From positions 186,001 to 250,000 of the forward strand of contig NZ_JAUYTP010000016.1 of assembly GCF_030695125.1 (NCBI RefSeq): 64,000 nucleotides of DNA. Direction: 5' to 3'. Below, in pieces: positions 51,149 through 61,079 of the stretch. Numbering within the stretch: the first letter of the stretch is position 1; every line of letters starts with the position of its first letter. The stretch is from Allobosea sp. GTDB lineage: Bacteria > Pseudomonadota > Alphaproteobacteria > Rhizobiales > Beijerinckiaceae. Under the pieces are notes generated by a model. The model was not told the origin of the DNA and searched no databases. It was given only the letters and a program-made list of their open reading frames with translations. The position numbers and the translations under genes were made by a program.

Positions 51149-54100
51149 GCCTCGCCCCCCTCGTCGCTGTCGGAGGCCGCCGCCCATTCCTTGACCCGGG
51201 CGAGATGGTCGTAGGGCGAGGCGAACTTGATGTAGTCCGGCGCCCGGCGCGAGACGAAGGCCTCGCGCCCGCTCCGCAGCGCGTCGAGATGCGCCAGCAG
51301 CCGCTCCAGATGGCGCGCGGCGACATCGGCCAGGCTCTCGCCGTCGAAGGTGAGCGGCTTGTCCCTGGCCCAGCCCTTGGGATCATGATGCAGCTTGAGA
51401 TAGAGCAGCGCCTCGACCGCCGTCGGCCCGGCGAGCGGCGGGAAACCGGCGCGTGCCGCGAGCTCCGCCTCCAGCGTGAGCTGCGGCGCAAAGCCCTTCT
51501 CGACCTGCGCCTTGCTCGGCGGCGCACCGGTCTTGAAGTCGATGATCCGCAGGGCGGGCTCGCGCGTCAGCTCGATCCGGTCGGCCCGGCCGCTGAGCCG
51601 GAAGCGGGCGCCGTCGGCGAGCGCGAACTCCGCACCCGTGGCGAGCTCCACGCCGACACGCGCGATCAGCCCCCGCCGCTCACCCTCCCAGCCAATGAAG
51701 TGCCCGGCCGTGATCAGGAAGCGCGGCCACCAGAAGGCCCGCACCTCCGGCGCATCGGCAAATTGCTGGAACTTGCGCTCGCCGATCGCGATCAGCCGTC
51801 CGAGCGCGTCCGCCGGCAACTGCTCGGGATAGGCCAGCGCAAAATCGGCGACGATGTCGTGGAGGAGAGTGCCGCGATCCTGCGCCGTCGGGTCCTCGAT
51901 CAGGGCCGGCAGCGCGTCGAGCTTGAGAATCCGGCGCGCATGGATCTGGTAGGGGTCGCGATACAGGGTCTCGACATCGGTGACGCTGAGCGAGAGCGGC
52001 TGCAGCGCGCGCGGCGGTTTCGGCGCCGGGCGCTGGACCGGGCGAACATCCGCGGGCGCCGAAAGCACCGACGCCAGGGCGGTCAGCCGCTGGCCCTCCT
52101 CGATCGCGCGGGTCCAGACCGGCTCGGGCGTCACCGCTTTCAGCCGCTGCCAGAAGCGCGAGGCGATGGTCTCGGATTCGCCCGCCTTGCGCGCGCGGGT
52201 CAGCGTCACGCGGCGCGCGCCCAGCGCCATGATGAAATCATGCGCGGTCTGGCCGACGCGCCGCTCCGGCGGCGACAGGCCCAGCTCCGTCCGCATCGGC
52301 CGGTTGATGAAGGAATCGGTCTTCGTCTGCGGCGGCCAGACCGCTTCGTTGAGCCCGCCCAGCACGATATGGTCGGCCTCCAGCAGGCGGGCTTCGAGCA
52401 GACCCCAGATCTTGACGCGCGGATGGCCGCCGCCGCTGCGCCGGACCACCTGCTCGGCCAGAAGCCCGTCGAGGATTGCGACGAAATCGGCCGGCCGACC
52501 TCCCATCGGCATCTCGGCCTGCGCCGCACCGAGATCGTCAAACAGCCCGGCCAGCGCCTCGCCATCGGGCCCGGCGAAGGCCCAGGCGCGGTCGTCCTCG
52601 TCGCGGCTGAGCGCCTCGACGGCGGCCCGTGCGGCCTGCGTCACCCCCGACAGCGAGGGCTCCTGCAGGAACAGCGCCTCCAGCAGCGGCGACAGTGCGG
52701 TGCCGAGCGCCGCCAGCACCTGTGAGGCCGCCGCGCCATCCGCCTCGCTGAGGCGGCGTCGCGGGCCCGGCGCATGGCGCGCACCGAGCAGCTCGTTCCA
52801 GCGCCCGAGCTGCTCATGCAGCCCCGCCAGCCCGCGGCCGACGGCCTCGCCCCGCCACAGCCCGATCTCCAGTGCGCTGGCGCCGCGCGTCACATCCTCG
52901 CGGGAAAGCCCGAGCCGGCAGAGCGGGTGGGCAAGCAGCGGCACCAAAGCGGCCGGCGTCATCGGCGCCAGAGCGGCCTCCAGCACGAGCCGCAGCAGCG
53001 AGCCAGCCGGCCAGCGCGCCAGCGGCAGTCCGGCGGAATCATCGACCGCGATGTTCCAGCGTCTGAGTTCCACCGTCACCCGCTCGGCCAGGCCGCGATC
53101 GGGCGTGATCAGGGCCGCTTGCGCGCCATGCTCCTCCAGCGTTTCGCGCAGGGCGATCGCGACCGTCAGCGCCTCCTGGCGCTCGTCGGCCGCCTCGACC
53201 AGGCGCAGATCGCGCAAGCCCAGCCCCGCCTCTTCGGCGGGAAGGCGCTCGCGCAGATCGGCCCAGCTTTGCGTGACGGAAGCCGGCAGCAGCGCCTCGC
53301 GCAGCAGGTGCGAGCGCGCAGCGCGCGGCTGATCGGGCTCAGCCAGGCTTGCGACGTCCTCGCGCGTCACCTGCAGCGTCTCGAGCAGATGGTGCAGGGC
53401 GGCTTGCGGATGCGAGGGCGCGGGCTCGGCGGTAATCGCGTCCCAGGCCGCGTCCGGCAGATCGAGATCGAGGCCGGGCAGGACCACCGCCCCGTTGGCC
53501 AGGCGCGCGATGGCGGCAAGCAGCCGCGCCGTGGCCGGCACGGTGCCGGTCGAGCCGGCGGCGATAATCGGCCCGGTCACCGCGCCCGACAATAGCCGCT
53601 CGCGCTCGGCGGCGAGCATGCGGTTGCGGAAATCAGCCGGGTCGCAGGCGCCCCGCTCGTTCAGGATCGCCGGCCAGGCCTCGCCCAGGATGGCGAGGAA
53701 ACTCGCATTGAGCTGCCAGATTTTGTCGAAGCGCGCCGCGTCGAGCGCCTTCAGCCGTTCGACGGGAACTCCTTCGGTCTGCAATTGGTCCAGCAGCGCG
53801 GCGAGGTCGCCGGCCAGCCCATAGGCTTCCGCCAGCGTCGCCGGCACCAGCGACGGTTCCGAAGGGTCGAGCCGCAGATGGCTACGGTTGGCGCTGCGGC
53901 CCCAGGCGTCCACGAGCCGCGTCAGGATCATCCGCCGCGCCAGCGGCTCGATCGGCACGGTTTGGTCCGCGGCGAAGGCTCCAGTGCCGATCAGCGCGGT
54001 CTCGGCTTCGTCGACATCGCCGAGCGGCATGATCCGGGGCAGCAGCAGCGGCCGGCCGTCGAGCTTGTCGGAGAGGCAGGCGGCAAAGGCCCGCGCCGCC

Positions 54101-54252
54101 CGCCGCGTCGGCAGGTACAGCGTCGTCCGCGCTATGGCGGCGGGATCGTCGGGGTCATGCACGGCGCCGAAGCGCCCGGCCAGCATCGCCTGCGCCAGCA
54201 CGTCGAGGAACGGCGCACCGGCGGGAATCGTGAAAAGGTTGAGATCAGGCAT
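51145..54252 (-). CDS. addB: Double-strand break repair protein AddB
   Basis: The 1035-aa protein starts at ATG 54252 (MPDLNLFTIPAGAPFLDVLA); the frame open to 54375 shadows the upstream gene. Alphaproteobacterial AddB blocks include TLYLPTRRAARAFAACL, GSTGTVPATARLLAAI, ADHIVLGGLNEAVWPP and the C-terminal nuclease core RLSGRADRIELTREP followed by IIDFKTGAPPSKAQVEKG. The last part keeps the catalytic Asp and Lys of RecB nucleases. It partners AddA in the same operon and overlaps the nucleotidyltransferase gene by 8 bp. Confidence 0.95.
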   Translation of the reverse strand: MPDLNLFTIPAGAPFLDVLAQAMLAGRFGAVHDPDDPAAIARTTLYLPTRRAARAFAACLSDKLDGRPLLLPRIMPLGDVDEAETALIGTGAFAADQTVPIEPLARRMILTRLVDAWGRSANRSHLRLDPSEPSLVPATLAEAYGLAGDLAALLDQLQTEGVPVERLKALDAARFDKIWQLNASFLAILGEAWPAILNERGACDPADFRNRMLAAERERLLSGAVTGPIIAAGSTGTVPATARLLAAIARLANGAVVLPGLDLDLPDAAWDAITAEPAPSHPQAALHHLLETLQVTREDVASLAEPDQPRAARSHLLREALLPASVTQSWADLRERLPAEEAGLGLRDLRLVEAADERQEALTVAIALRETLEEHGAQAALITPDRGLAERVTVELRRWNIAVDDSAGLPLARWPAGSLLRLVLEAALAPMTPAALVPLLAHPLCRLGLSREDVTRGASALEIGLWRGEAVGRGLAGLHEQLGRWNELLGARHAPGPRRRLSEADGAAASQVLAALGTALSPLLEALFLQEPSLSGVTQAARAAVEALSRDEDDRAWAFAGPDGEALAGLFDDLGAAQAEMPMGGRPADFVAILDGLLAEQVVRRSGGGHPRVKIWGLLEARLLEADHIVLGGLNEAVWPPQTKTDSFINRPMRTELGLSPPERRVGQTAHDFIMALGARRVTLTRARKAGESETIASRFWQRLKAVTPEPVWTRAIEEGQRLTALASVLSAPADVRPVQRPAPKPPRALQPLSLSVTDVETLYRDPYQIHARRILKLDALPALIEDPTAQDRGTLLHDIVADFALAYPEQLPADALGRLIAIGERKFQQFADAPEVRAFWWPRFLITAGHFIGWEGERRGLIARVGVELATGAEFALADGARFRLSGRADRIELTREPALRIIDFKTGAPPSKAQVEKGFAPQLTLEAELAARAGFPPLAGPTAVEALLYLKLHHDPKGWARDKPLTFDGESLADVAARHLERLLAHLDALRSGREAFVSRRAPDYIKFASPYDHLARVKEWAAASDSDEGGEA

Positions 54253-55000
54253 CGGCTCGCGCAGGCGCGCGTCGCGCCGCCGCGAAGGCAGCCTCCGCGG
54301 GCGCGATTGCGTCGGGCGTGCCGACATGCAGCCACTGCCCGTCGAGCACGATCCCATGCAGTCGCCCGGCCGCAATGGCGCGGTCGAACAGCAGGTTCAG
54401 GGAGAACGGCCCCTCCGGCGTGTCGGCGAAGAGATCGGGCTTCATGATGGCGACGCCGGCATAGACGTAAGGGGCGCTATCCGCGCTGCCGCGCCGTGTC
54501 AGCAGCCCGTGCGCATCAAGAAAGAAATCGCCGCGTCCGTCGAAGCCGATGCTGCCCTCGCGCCGCGCCAGCAGCAGCAGCATGTCCATCCGCCTGGCGT
54601 CCCAGGCCTGCGCCATGGCCTGCATGGCGGAGCCGCCCGTCTCGCTCCACAGCGAATCCGAGTTCACATGGAAGAAGGGCTCGTGCCCCAGCAGCGGAAG
54701 CGCCTTCTTCACCCCGCCTCCGGTCTCCAGCAGCAGCGCCCGCTCGTCGGAGATCGTCACGCGGGGCTTCGCTCGGCCGGCGAGATGCGCCTCGATCTGG
54801 TCGGCGAGATGATGGACATTGACGACCGCCTCCTCGACGCCGGCCTGCGCCAGCCGGTCGAGAGCATGGTCGAGCATCGGCTTGCCGCCGATCGCCACCA
54901 GCGGCTTGGGCAGCGTGTCGGTGATCGGCCGCATCCGCTTGCCGAGGCCTGCCGCCAGCACCATGGCGCGGCGGATCGGTTGGGAAGGGGCCTGCGTCAC
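54245..55000 (-). CDS. murU: MurU-like sugar-1-phosphate nucleotidyltransferase
   Basis: The 251-aa protein begins at GTG 55000, which has GAGGAG six bases upstream; ATG 54964 is a shorter option. It has the nucleotidyltransferase signature MVLAAGLGKRMRPIT, LPKPLVAIGGKPML and metal-binding HVNSDSLW. The family includes MurU, which makes UDP-MurNAc from MurNAc-1-phosphate in cell-wall recycling. The gene beside it encodes a phosphotransferase like AmgK, the kinase of the same pathway, supporting that role. A mannose-1-phosphate specificity cannot be excluded. It is in the addAB direction. Confidence 0.82.
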   Translation of the reverse strand: MTQAPSQPIRRAMVLAAGLGKRMRPITDTLPKPLVAIGGKPMLDHALDRLAQAGVEEAVVNVHHLADQIEAHLAGRAKPRVTISDERALLLETGGGVKKALPLLGHEPFFHVNSDSLWSETGGSAMQAMAQAWDARRMDMLLLLARREGSIGFDGRGDFFLDAHGLLTRRGSADSAPYVYAGVAIMKPDLFADTPEGPFSLNLLFDRAIAAGRLHGIVLDGQWLHVGTPDAIAPAEAAFAAARRAPARADA

Positions 55001-55043
55001 GCGAATCTCCTCTATCGCGCGAACCTATCAGACATTCGCGGCG

Positions 55044-55140
55044 GTCGTCCCGGGCGACCGGAGGGAGGCCCGGGATCCATTCCGGAGCGGTTCAGGCATG
55101 GATCCCGGATCGGCGCGGCTGCGCCGCTTGTCCGGATGAT
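55044..55140. repeat. Intergenic palindrome, class D
   Basis: GTCGTCCCGGGCGACC with CCCGGGATCCATTCCGG on the left and CATGGATCCCGGAT with CGGATGATGG on the right form an imperfect inverted repeat between the murU-like and tsaE/phosphotransferase genes. It is the same class as at 34.1, 35.9 and 42.3 kb. Confidence 0.75.
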
Positions 55141-55172
55141 GGCAGAGGGGGTGGTAATCGCTTGCGAAAACC

Positions 55173-56720
55173 TCAGCCCGCTTCGAACAGACGCGGCAGA
55201 TGCGCCTGGTACCAGCCCTTCAGCTCGGCCAGCGCGGGGTGTTCGAGGTTGCGGCGCAGATAGGCCTCGATCCGCGGCAAGTGCTTGAGATAGGCCGGCT
55301 TGCCGTCGCGCTTGTCGAGTCGCGCGAAGATGCCGGCGATCTTGGTGTTGCGCTGCGTGCCGAGGATCGCGTAGGCGCGGGCAAAGCCGCCGAGGTCGAA
55401 ATCGGGATCGTCGGCCCGCCGGGCCTGGCCATAGGCCGCGAGCAGGCGCAGTTCCAGCGCGGCCGGTACATCGACGCGCGCATCCTGGCCGAGCGAGGCA
55501 AGGTCATAGGCCGGGTGGCCCATCACGGCATCCTGGAAGTCGATCAGCCCGACCTTGGCATGACCGTGCCGGTCCGGCAGCCAGATCAGGTTGGGCGAAT
55601 GCACGTCGCGCAGCGTCCAGGTGCCGGGCGCCTCCAGGATCTCGTCGAAGAGCCGGTTCCAGATCCGCGAGAACTCGGCCTGCGTCACCGCGGGCAGGGT
55701 GACGCCCGCGATATGGGGCGCATACCAGTCGAGGATCAACTCGGTCTCGATCGCCAGCGCCGCGCGGTCGTAATCGGGCACGACATGGTCGCGCCCCTCG
55801 CTCACCGGCAGGATCGTCGGCAGGGTGTGGCGGTGCAGGTCGGCGAGCAGGCGGGCCGCCGCCTCATAGCGCTCGGGGATCGGCGCCCCCGCGCCGTCGA
55901 GCACGCCTTCGCTGCCCAGATCCTCGATCAGCAGCAGCCCGGTCGTCAGGTCCTGCGCGTAGATCTCGGGCGCGGAATAGCCCAGCGAATGCAGGCCCCG
56001 GTCCATCGCGACGAAGGCGTCCACGGTTTCGGCGAGATGCGCGATGGCGCTGTAGGGCTTGCCGAGCCGGATCGCCGGACCGTCGGGCCGCGGCGGCGAG
56101 ATCATCAGCACGGCGCTGCTGCCATCCGCCCGGGTCAGGCGCTCATAGGCGCGGCTCGACGCATCGCCCTGCATGTAGTCGCGGCGGGCATCGTCCCAGC
56201 CCGCTTCGTCGATCAGCAGCCGCGTCGCGACCGCGATCGACAGGCGCTGGCGCCAGAGCACGCCGCCCGACAGGTCGGCGATGCGCCCGGTCTCGGGATT
56301 TTCGGGGTCGACGTCGAGCACGATGTCGAGCCGACGGCCACCGGGCAGGCGCGAGCCGGCGCGATCGGGCCATTCGACCAGCAGGATCAGCCGGTCGAGA
56401 TCCTCGACCAGGCCGATGTCGTCGAGTTCGTCGGGGGAGCGCACGCGGTAGAGATCGGCATGGAGCACGGTGCCGCGCGACGTCTCGTAGCTCTGGACGA
56501 GGGTGAAGGTCGGGCTCGGCGCCTCCAGCCCTGGGTCGTCGGCGAGTTCGCGCAGGATCGCCCGCGCCAGCAGCGATTTGCCGGCTCCCAGATGCCCCGA
56601 CAGCGCGACGATGTCGCCGGGCTTGAGGATCGCGGCGAGGTCGGCCGCCAGACGCAGCGTCGCCGCCTCATCGGCCAGCACCATCCGGTGCGTGCCGGCT
56701 TTCCGCGCGTCCTCGGTCAT
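55173..56720 (-). CDS. TsaE–phosphotransferase fusion (tRNA t6A ATPase plus AmgK-like kinase)
   Basis: The 515-aa protein fuses two enzymes. Residues 1-160 are TsaE: LSGHLGAGKSLLARAIL (Walker A), APSPTFTLVQSY, HADLYRV and LVEWPD, an ATPase for tRNA threonylcarbamoyladenosine synthesis. From about residue 175 comes an aminoglycoside-phosphotransferase-type kinase: YMQGDASSRAYERLTR, LLIEDLGSEGV, the catalytic loop LRDVHSPNLIWLP and GLIDFQDAVMGHPAYDLASL. The kinase part matches AmgK, the sugar kinase of peptidoglycan recycling, and the adjacent murU-like gene completes that pathway. Start ATG overlaps the divL stop by ATGA. The fusion is known in Rhizobiales; the kinase substrate is inferred. 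Confidence 0.9.
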   Translation of the reverse strand: MTEDARKAGTHRMVLADEAATLRLAADLAAILKPGDIVALSGHLGAGKSLLARAILRELADDPGLEAPSPTFTLVQSYETSRGTVLHADLYRVRSPDELDDIGLVEDLDRLILLVEWPDRAGSRLPGGRRLDIVLDVDPENPETGRIADLSGGVLWRQRLSIAVATRLLIDEAGWDDARRDYMQGDASSRAYERLTRADGSSAVLMISPPRPDGPAIRLGKPYSAIAHLAETVDAFVAMDRGLHSLGYSAPEIYAQDLTTGLLLIEDLGSEGVLDGAGAPIPERYEAAARLLADLHRHTLPTILPVSEGRDHVVPDYDRAALAIETELILDWYAPHIAGVTLPAVTQAEFSRIWNRLFDEILEAPGTWTLRDVHSPNLIWLPDRHGHAKVGLIDFQDAVMGHPAYDLASLGQDARVDVPAALELRLLAAYGQARRADDPDFDLGGFARAYAILGTQRNTKIAGIFARLDKRDGKPAYLKHLPRIEAYLRRNLEHPALAELKGWYQAHLPRLFEAG

Positions 56721-59197
56721 TCCGCCGCATCCGACATCGGGATTCCGGCGGAGGGAAACACCGCGGTGACCCGTGTCCCGCGCCCGGGCGCCGAATCGAG
56801 CTCGACGCGCCCGCCATGGAGCTCGACGATCGAGCGCACGATGGAGAGGCCGAGCCCCACGCCACGGTGGCTGGAGCCGAGCGAATGGCTCTCGAAGCGG
56901 TCGAACACCTTCTCCTTGACCTCGGCGGGGATGCCGCGGCCCTGGTCGGCGACGGTCAGGCGGACATGGCCTTCGTCACGCGTGGCGCTGACCGTGATCG
57001 TCTGCCCGGGCGAGGAAAAGCCGATCGCGTTGGAGATCAGGTTGAACAGGACCTGGCGCAGCCGCTTGCCATCGGCGCGCAGGGGCCCGGCCTGGGGCGA
57101 GATCACGACCTTGAGGTCGAGCTTGCTGTCGGTCAGGCGGTCATGCAGCCCCGCCGCCGCCTGGGCGATGGTGTCGGCGACGTCGACCTCTTCGAGCTCC
57201 AGCGTCAGCGCGCCATTGTCGATCGTCGCGAGGTCGAGGATGTCGTTGATGATCGCGAGCAGAGCGCCCGAGGAGCGGACGATGTGGGAGGTGTAGTCGC
57301 GCTGCTTCTCGTTGAGCGCGCCGACCGCCTCGGTCCCCAGCAACTGGGCGAATCCGATGATGTTGGTCAGCGGCGAGCGCAGCTCATAGGAGACGTGGTG
57401 GACGAAATCCTCGCGCAGCCGCGAGACCTTCTCCAGCGCCTCGTTCTTTTCGGTCAGCGCCCGCTCGACATTCACGCTCGCCGTGACGTCGGCAAAGGAG
57501 ATCAGCGTCGCCCCGTCAGGCAGCGGCGCCGCCGCGCAGTCGAGCACGGTGCCGTCGCGCCGTTCCATCCGGCAGACATAATCCTCGCGGGCGTCGCGCA
57601 CGCCGGTGACGGCGCTCTGCAGTTCGCCCCAGATCTCGTCCTGCGGGAAGAGCGGGCGGCACAGCCGCACGACCTCGTCGATATGCGGAGCCGCGCCGGC
57701 GAGGTCGGCCTCGATCTTCCAGGACTGGGCGAAGGCCGGGTTGGACAGCTTCAGCCGGCCGTCCGAGCCGAACACGGCGACGCCCTCGCGCAGCGAATCC
57801 AGCGTCTCGCGCTGCGTGCGGGAGAGCGCGTTGAAGCGCGATTCCAGCGTGAAGCGCTCGGTCACGTCGTCGAGCAGATAGGTCACGCCGCCCTGCGGGT
57901 TCGGGCTGGACACGACGTGGATGGTCCGCCCATCGGGCAAATACCACCAGTCCTCATTGGCCCGCGTCGAGGTGTAGGCGGCCTGCACGCCGGCCTTCCA
58001 GCTGCGGTAGTCGCCGAGTTCCGGCAGACGTCGTTCCGAGCGCAGCCGGTCGAGGATCTCGCCGTCGCTGGGAAGCCCGTCGAGGAAGCCGGCGTCGAGC
58101 GACCAGAGCGTGTCGAAGCCGGAATTGCGATAGACCAGCCGCTGCGAGGCGTCGAACACCGCCACCGCGGTCTTGAGCCGGTCGAGCGTGCGGACATGGG
58201 CGTCCATCTGGCGCTGGAGATCGGTGCGCACCGCCTCGAGCTCGCTCATGTCGGTGGCGAGGCCAGCGAAACCCGTCGGCGTCGGCAGTTCGAGAATGTC
58301 GAGCGTGCGGCGCTGTCCGGCGATCACGGCCGGGGCCCGGGCGGAGAAGGCCTGTCCCTCGCGCCGCGCCCGCGCCGCGGCCTCGCGCTCGCTGCGATCG
58401 AGCAGTTCGAGCCCGTTCTTGACCGCCTCGGTCCCATCGGTGGCCTCGACCGCGCGGGCATAGGCGGCGTTGCACCAGCTCAACCGGCCTTCGGGCGTCC
58501 GCGTCCAGGCCGGCTGCGGCAGGCCGGCGAGCAACCCCGCCAGGGCCTTGTGTTCGCTGCCGAGCCGGTCGAGGTCGCCGCGCAGCGCCATCACCTGGGC
58601 GCGCTCGCCGGAGACCTCGCGGAAACGGATGACGGCGCGGCCGGCCACGGGGCGCCCCTCGACATCGATGAAGGGTCCGGTCTTGCTGCGCAGCGTGAAG
58701 CCGAAGGACTCGCCGCGCTCCTTCAACGCATCCGTGGCGAGTTCGAGCTTCTTGGCGTCGGCGGGCGGGGCCCAGGCGCCATAGGCCAGGGCCAGCGTGG
58801 CGCCGGGCGCGCCGAGGAAACCGCTGTCGCCCTCGAAGACCGGGTCGGCATGACGGCCTGTCCAGCTCACCACGACCTGCGGGTCCGTCGCCAGGAGCGC
58901 CGCCAGCCGGTCCTGCTGCCCCCGCGTCGCTTCCAGTTCGCCGGCCAGCGCGGCTTCCCGCCGGTGCCAGCGGGCCCGCTCGCGGACATAGACCAGAGAC
59001 GTTGTCGCGGCGAACACGGTCAGCCCCGCCAGCACGATCGACAAAGCCCCGGTGCTGAACAGATCGGGCCGCAAGGGAGCCAGCCATTCGGCCTGGGCCA
59101 TCGCGGACGACGGAGCCTGGCTGGCCGCGAGGCCCGGCAGAAGCGCGTGCGCGCGCCAGCCACCGCTGCTTCGTTCCTGTCGGCTCGACCGTTTCAT
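56717..59197 (-). CDS. divL: DivL-type PAS kinase with Tyr in place of the phospho-acceptor His
   Basis: The 826-aa protein starts at ATG 59197 (MKRSSRQERSSGG); a frame open to 59332 adds only shadow sequence. A TM segment (LSIVLAGLTVFAATTSLVY, about 52-70) is followed by three or more PAS-like units (about 220-330, 335-450, 465-580). The HisKA helix at 595-625 reads FVHHVSYELRSPLTNII: the conserved His is Tyr604 (codon at 57386-57388 is TAT on the coding strand). The HATPase part has NLISNAIGFSSP, ADQGRGIP and GVGLGLSIVRSIVELHGG. This is the hallmark of DivL, the cell-cycle protein that controls CckA and CtrA. It is co-translated with tsaE/amgK. Confidence 0.9.
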   Translation of the reverse strand: MKRSSRQERSSGGWRAHALLPGLAASQAPSSAMAQAEWLAPLRPDLFSTGALSIVLAGLTVFAATTSLVYVRERARWHRREAALAGELEATRGQQDRLAALLATDPQVVVSWTGRHADPVFEGDSGFLGAPGATLALAYGAWAPPADAKKLELATDALKERGESFGFTLRSKTGPFIDVEGRPVAGRAVIRFREVSGERAQVMALRGDLDRLGSEHKALAGLLAGLPQPAWTRTPEGRLSWCNAAYARAVEATDGTEAVKNGLELLDRSEREAAARARREGQAFSARAPAVIAGQRRTLDILELPTPTGFAGLATDMSELEAVRTDLQRQMDAHVRTLDRLKTAVAVFDASQRLVYRNSGFDTLWSLDAGFLDGLPSDGEILDRLRSERRLPELGDYRSWKAGVQAAYTSTRANEDWWYLPDGRTIHVVSSPNPQGGVTYLLDDVTERFTLESRFNALSRTQRETLDSLREGVAVFGSDGRLKLSNPAFAQSWKIEADLAGAAPHIDEVVRLCRPLFPQDEIWGELQSAVTGVRDAREDYVCRMERRDGTVLDCAAAPLPDGATLISFADVTASVNVERALTEKNEALEKVSRLREDFVHHVSYELRSPLTNIIGFAQLLGTEAVGALNEKQRDYTSHIVRSSGALLAIINDILDLATIDNGALTLELEEVDVADTIAQAAAGLHDRLTDSKLDLKVVISPQAGPLRADGKRLRQVLFNLISNAIGFSSPGQTITVSATRDEGHVRLTVADQGRGIPAEVKEKVFDRFESHSLGSSHRGVGLGLSIVRSIVELHGGRVELDSAPGRGTRVTAVFPSAGIPMSDAAE

Positions 59198-59550
59198 CCC
59201 GCGTCCATCTTCCTTGGGCAGCGCCGGGCCGCCGGGTTCGTTATGCCCGCAAATGGGCGGCGAACGGCGATGCGCCGTCCTATGAGGTCCCTCAGAAAGG
59301 CCCCGACGCACGCCTGCCACGATACTGATCACTGTGTTTCGATGCGGCTCGCGCAGAGGCGCTGGAGACCCGAATCAGCGTCACTCTAATCATCCGTGGA
59401 GTCCGGCAGGAAGTGCTTAATCGCCGGTAAATCGGGTGATTTTTCGGTGGCGCTGGCGAGGATGCGCCAGTCGTCAAGCAGTAGGGGCAGGGGCGCCCCC
59501 GGGGGCTATTAGTAGCGGCTGATGCCCAAAAGACTCGGGGCCCGACAAAC
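59198..59550. other. Region upstream of divL
   Basis: About 350 bp without a coding sequence precedes the divL start. Only the short stretch near 59400-59460 is AT-richer; no clear promoter or operator was recognised. The ahcY terminator bounds it on the right, so divL probably has its own promoter here. Confidence 0.45.
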
Positions 59551-59578
59551 AAAAAAGGCCCGGCGCGAACGCCGGGCC
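59551..59578 (-). terminator. Intrinsic terminator of ahcY
   Basis: A perfect 9-bp stem (59557-59565 with 59570-59578), loop of four, is followed on the minus strand by TTTTTTGTTTG. It lies 27 nt after the ahcY stop codon. Confidence 0.92.
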
Positions 59579-59604
59579 TCCTGCCACGCGGCTTTCGCCG
59601 GATG

Positions 59605-61005
59605 TCAGTAGCGGTAGAGCTCGGGCTTGAACGGGCCGGTCGGGGCCAGGCCCAGATACTTGGCCTGCGCATCGTTGAGCACGGTCAGCTTGGCGCCGAC
59701 CTTGGCCAGATGCAGCGCCGCGACCTTCTCGTCGAGATGCTTGGGCAGGGTGTAGACCTTGTTCTCGTACTTGGCGTGATGGTTCCAGAGCTCGATCTGG
59801 GCCAGCGTCTGGTTCGAGAACGAGCAGGACATCACGAAGGACGGGTGGCCCGTGGCGTTGCCGAGGTTCACCAGGCGGCCTTCCGAGAGCAGGATGATGC
59901 GCTTGCCGTCGGGGAACTCGACCTCGTCGACCTGCGGCTTGACGTTGTCCCACTTGAAGTTCTTCAGGCCGGCGACCTGAATCTCCGAGTCGAAATGGCC
60001 GATGTTGCAGACGATCGCGCGGTGCTTCATGTCGCGCATATGGTCGACGGTGATGACGTCGAGGTTGCCCGTCGCGGTCACGAAGATGTCGGCGCGCGGG
60101 GCGGCGTCATCCATGGTCACGACCTCGTAGCCTTCCATCGCCGCCTGCAGCGCGCAGATCGGGTCGATCTCGGTGACGAGCACGCGGCAGCCGGCCTGGC
60201 GCAGCGAAGCGGCCGAGCCCTTGCCGACGTCGCCATAGCCGGCGACGACCGCGACCTTGCCCGACATCATGACGTCGGTGCCGCGGCGGATCGCGTCGAC
60301 CAGCGACTCGCGGCAGCCATACAGGTTGTCGAACTTCGACTTGGTGACCGAGTCGTTGACGTTGATCGCCGGGAAGGGCATGCGGCCGGCCTTGGCCAGC
60401 TCGTACAGGCGGTGGACGCCCGTGGTGGTCTCTTCCGAGACGCCCTTGATTGCGTCGCGGGTCTTGGTGAACCAGCCCGGATTGGCCTTAAGCTCGCGCT
60501 TGATCAGCGCGAAGAAGATGGTCTCCTCGTCATTGCTGGGCTTGTCGAGGAACGCGGCCTTGCCGGCCTCGGCCTCGGCGCCGAGGATGATCAGCATGGT
60601 CAGGTCGCCGCCATCGTCGAGGATCATGTTGGGCGTGCCGCCATCGCTCCAGGTGGCGGTCTTCAGCACGTACTCCCAGTACTCCTCCAGCGTCTCGCCC
60701 TTGATGGCGAAGACGGGGGTGCCGGTCGCGGCGATCGCGGCGGCGGCGTGGTCCTGGGTCGAGAAGATGTTGCACGACGACCAGCGCACATCGGCGCCGA
60801 GGTCCTTCAGCGTCTCGATCAGCACGGCGGTCTGGATGGTCATGTGCAGGCAGCCGGCGATGCGGGCGCCCTTGAGCGGGAACTTGCCCTTGTGCTCCTC
60901 ACGGATGGCCATCAGGCCCGGCATCTCGTCCTGGGCCATGTTGATTTCCTTGCGGCCATAGTCCGCGAGGCTGATGTCCTTGACGATGTAATCGGTTTTC
61001 GACAC
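59605..61005 (-). CDS. ahcY: S-adenosyl-L-homocysteine hydrolase
   Basis: The 466-aa NAD-dependent enzyme is read from GTG 61005 ([20 protein letters not shown]) with GGAG nine bases upstream; the frame open to 61071 has no support. Family blocks are [57 protein letters not shown] (NAD site), [16 protein letters not shown] and the C-terminal [10 protein letters not shown]. It splits SAH to adenosine and homocysteine, recycling the methylation by-product. Upstream is an ArsR-like palindrome that may be a SahR operator. A U-tract terminator separates it from divL. Confidence 0.97.
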   Translation of the reverse strand: MSKTDYIVKDISLADYGRKEINMAQDEMPGLMAIREEHKGKFPLKGARIAGCLHMTIQTAVLIETLKDLGADVRWSSCNIFSTQDHAAAAIAATGTPVFAIKGETLEEYWEYVLKTATWSDGGTPNMILDDGGDLTMLIILGAEAEAGKAAFLDKPSNDEETIFFALIKRELKANPGWFTKTRDAIKGVSEETTTGVHRLYELAKAGRMPFPAINVNDSVTKSKFDNLYGCRESLVDAIRRGTDVMMSGKVAVVAGYGDVGKGSAASLRQAGCRVLVTEIDPICALQAAMEGYEVVTMDDAAPRADIFVTATGNLDVITVDHMRDMKHRAIVCNIGHFDSEIQVAGLKNFKWDNVKPQVDEVEFPDGKRIILLSEGRLVNLGNATGHPSFVMSCSFSNQTLAQIELWNHHAKYENKVYTLPKHLDEKVAALHLAKVGAKLTVLNDAQAKYLGLAPTGPFKPELYRY

Positions 61006-61079
61006 GGGGCGTGCTCCAAATGGTCTTCGAATGACGGGCGGGTCCATAGCAGCGCCCACGCCCAAAGGCAATCAAAGAT

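Noticed and set aside
56816..59389. 857-aa plus-strand open frame opposite divL
   Set aside because: Antisense to a well-supported kinase and shows no family motif. The same holds for the long antisense frames opposite the ATPase (34026-36002), thiC (39448-41496), PBP1a (43593-45653) and tsaE/amgK (55200-57296).
59417..59431. TTAA-N7-TAAA, resembling a CtrA box, upstream of divL
   Set aside because: One half-site deviates from TTAA and the site lies far (about 220 bp) from the start codon. Too weak to report as regulatory.
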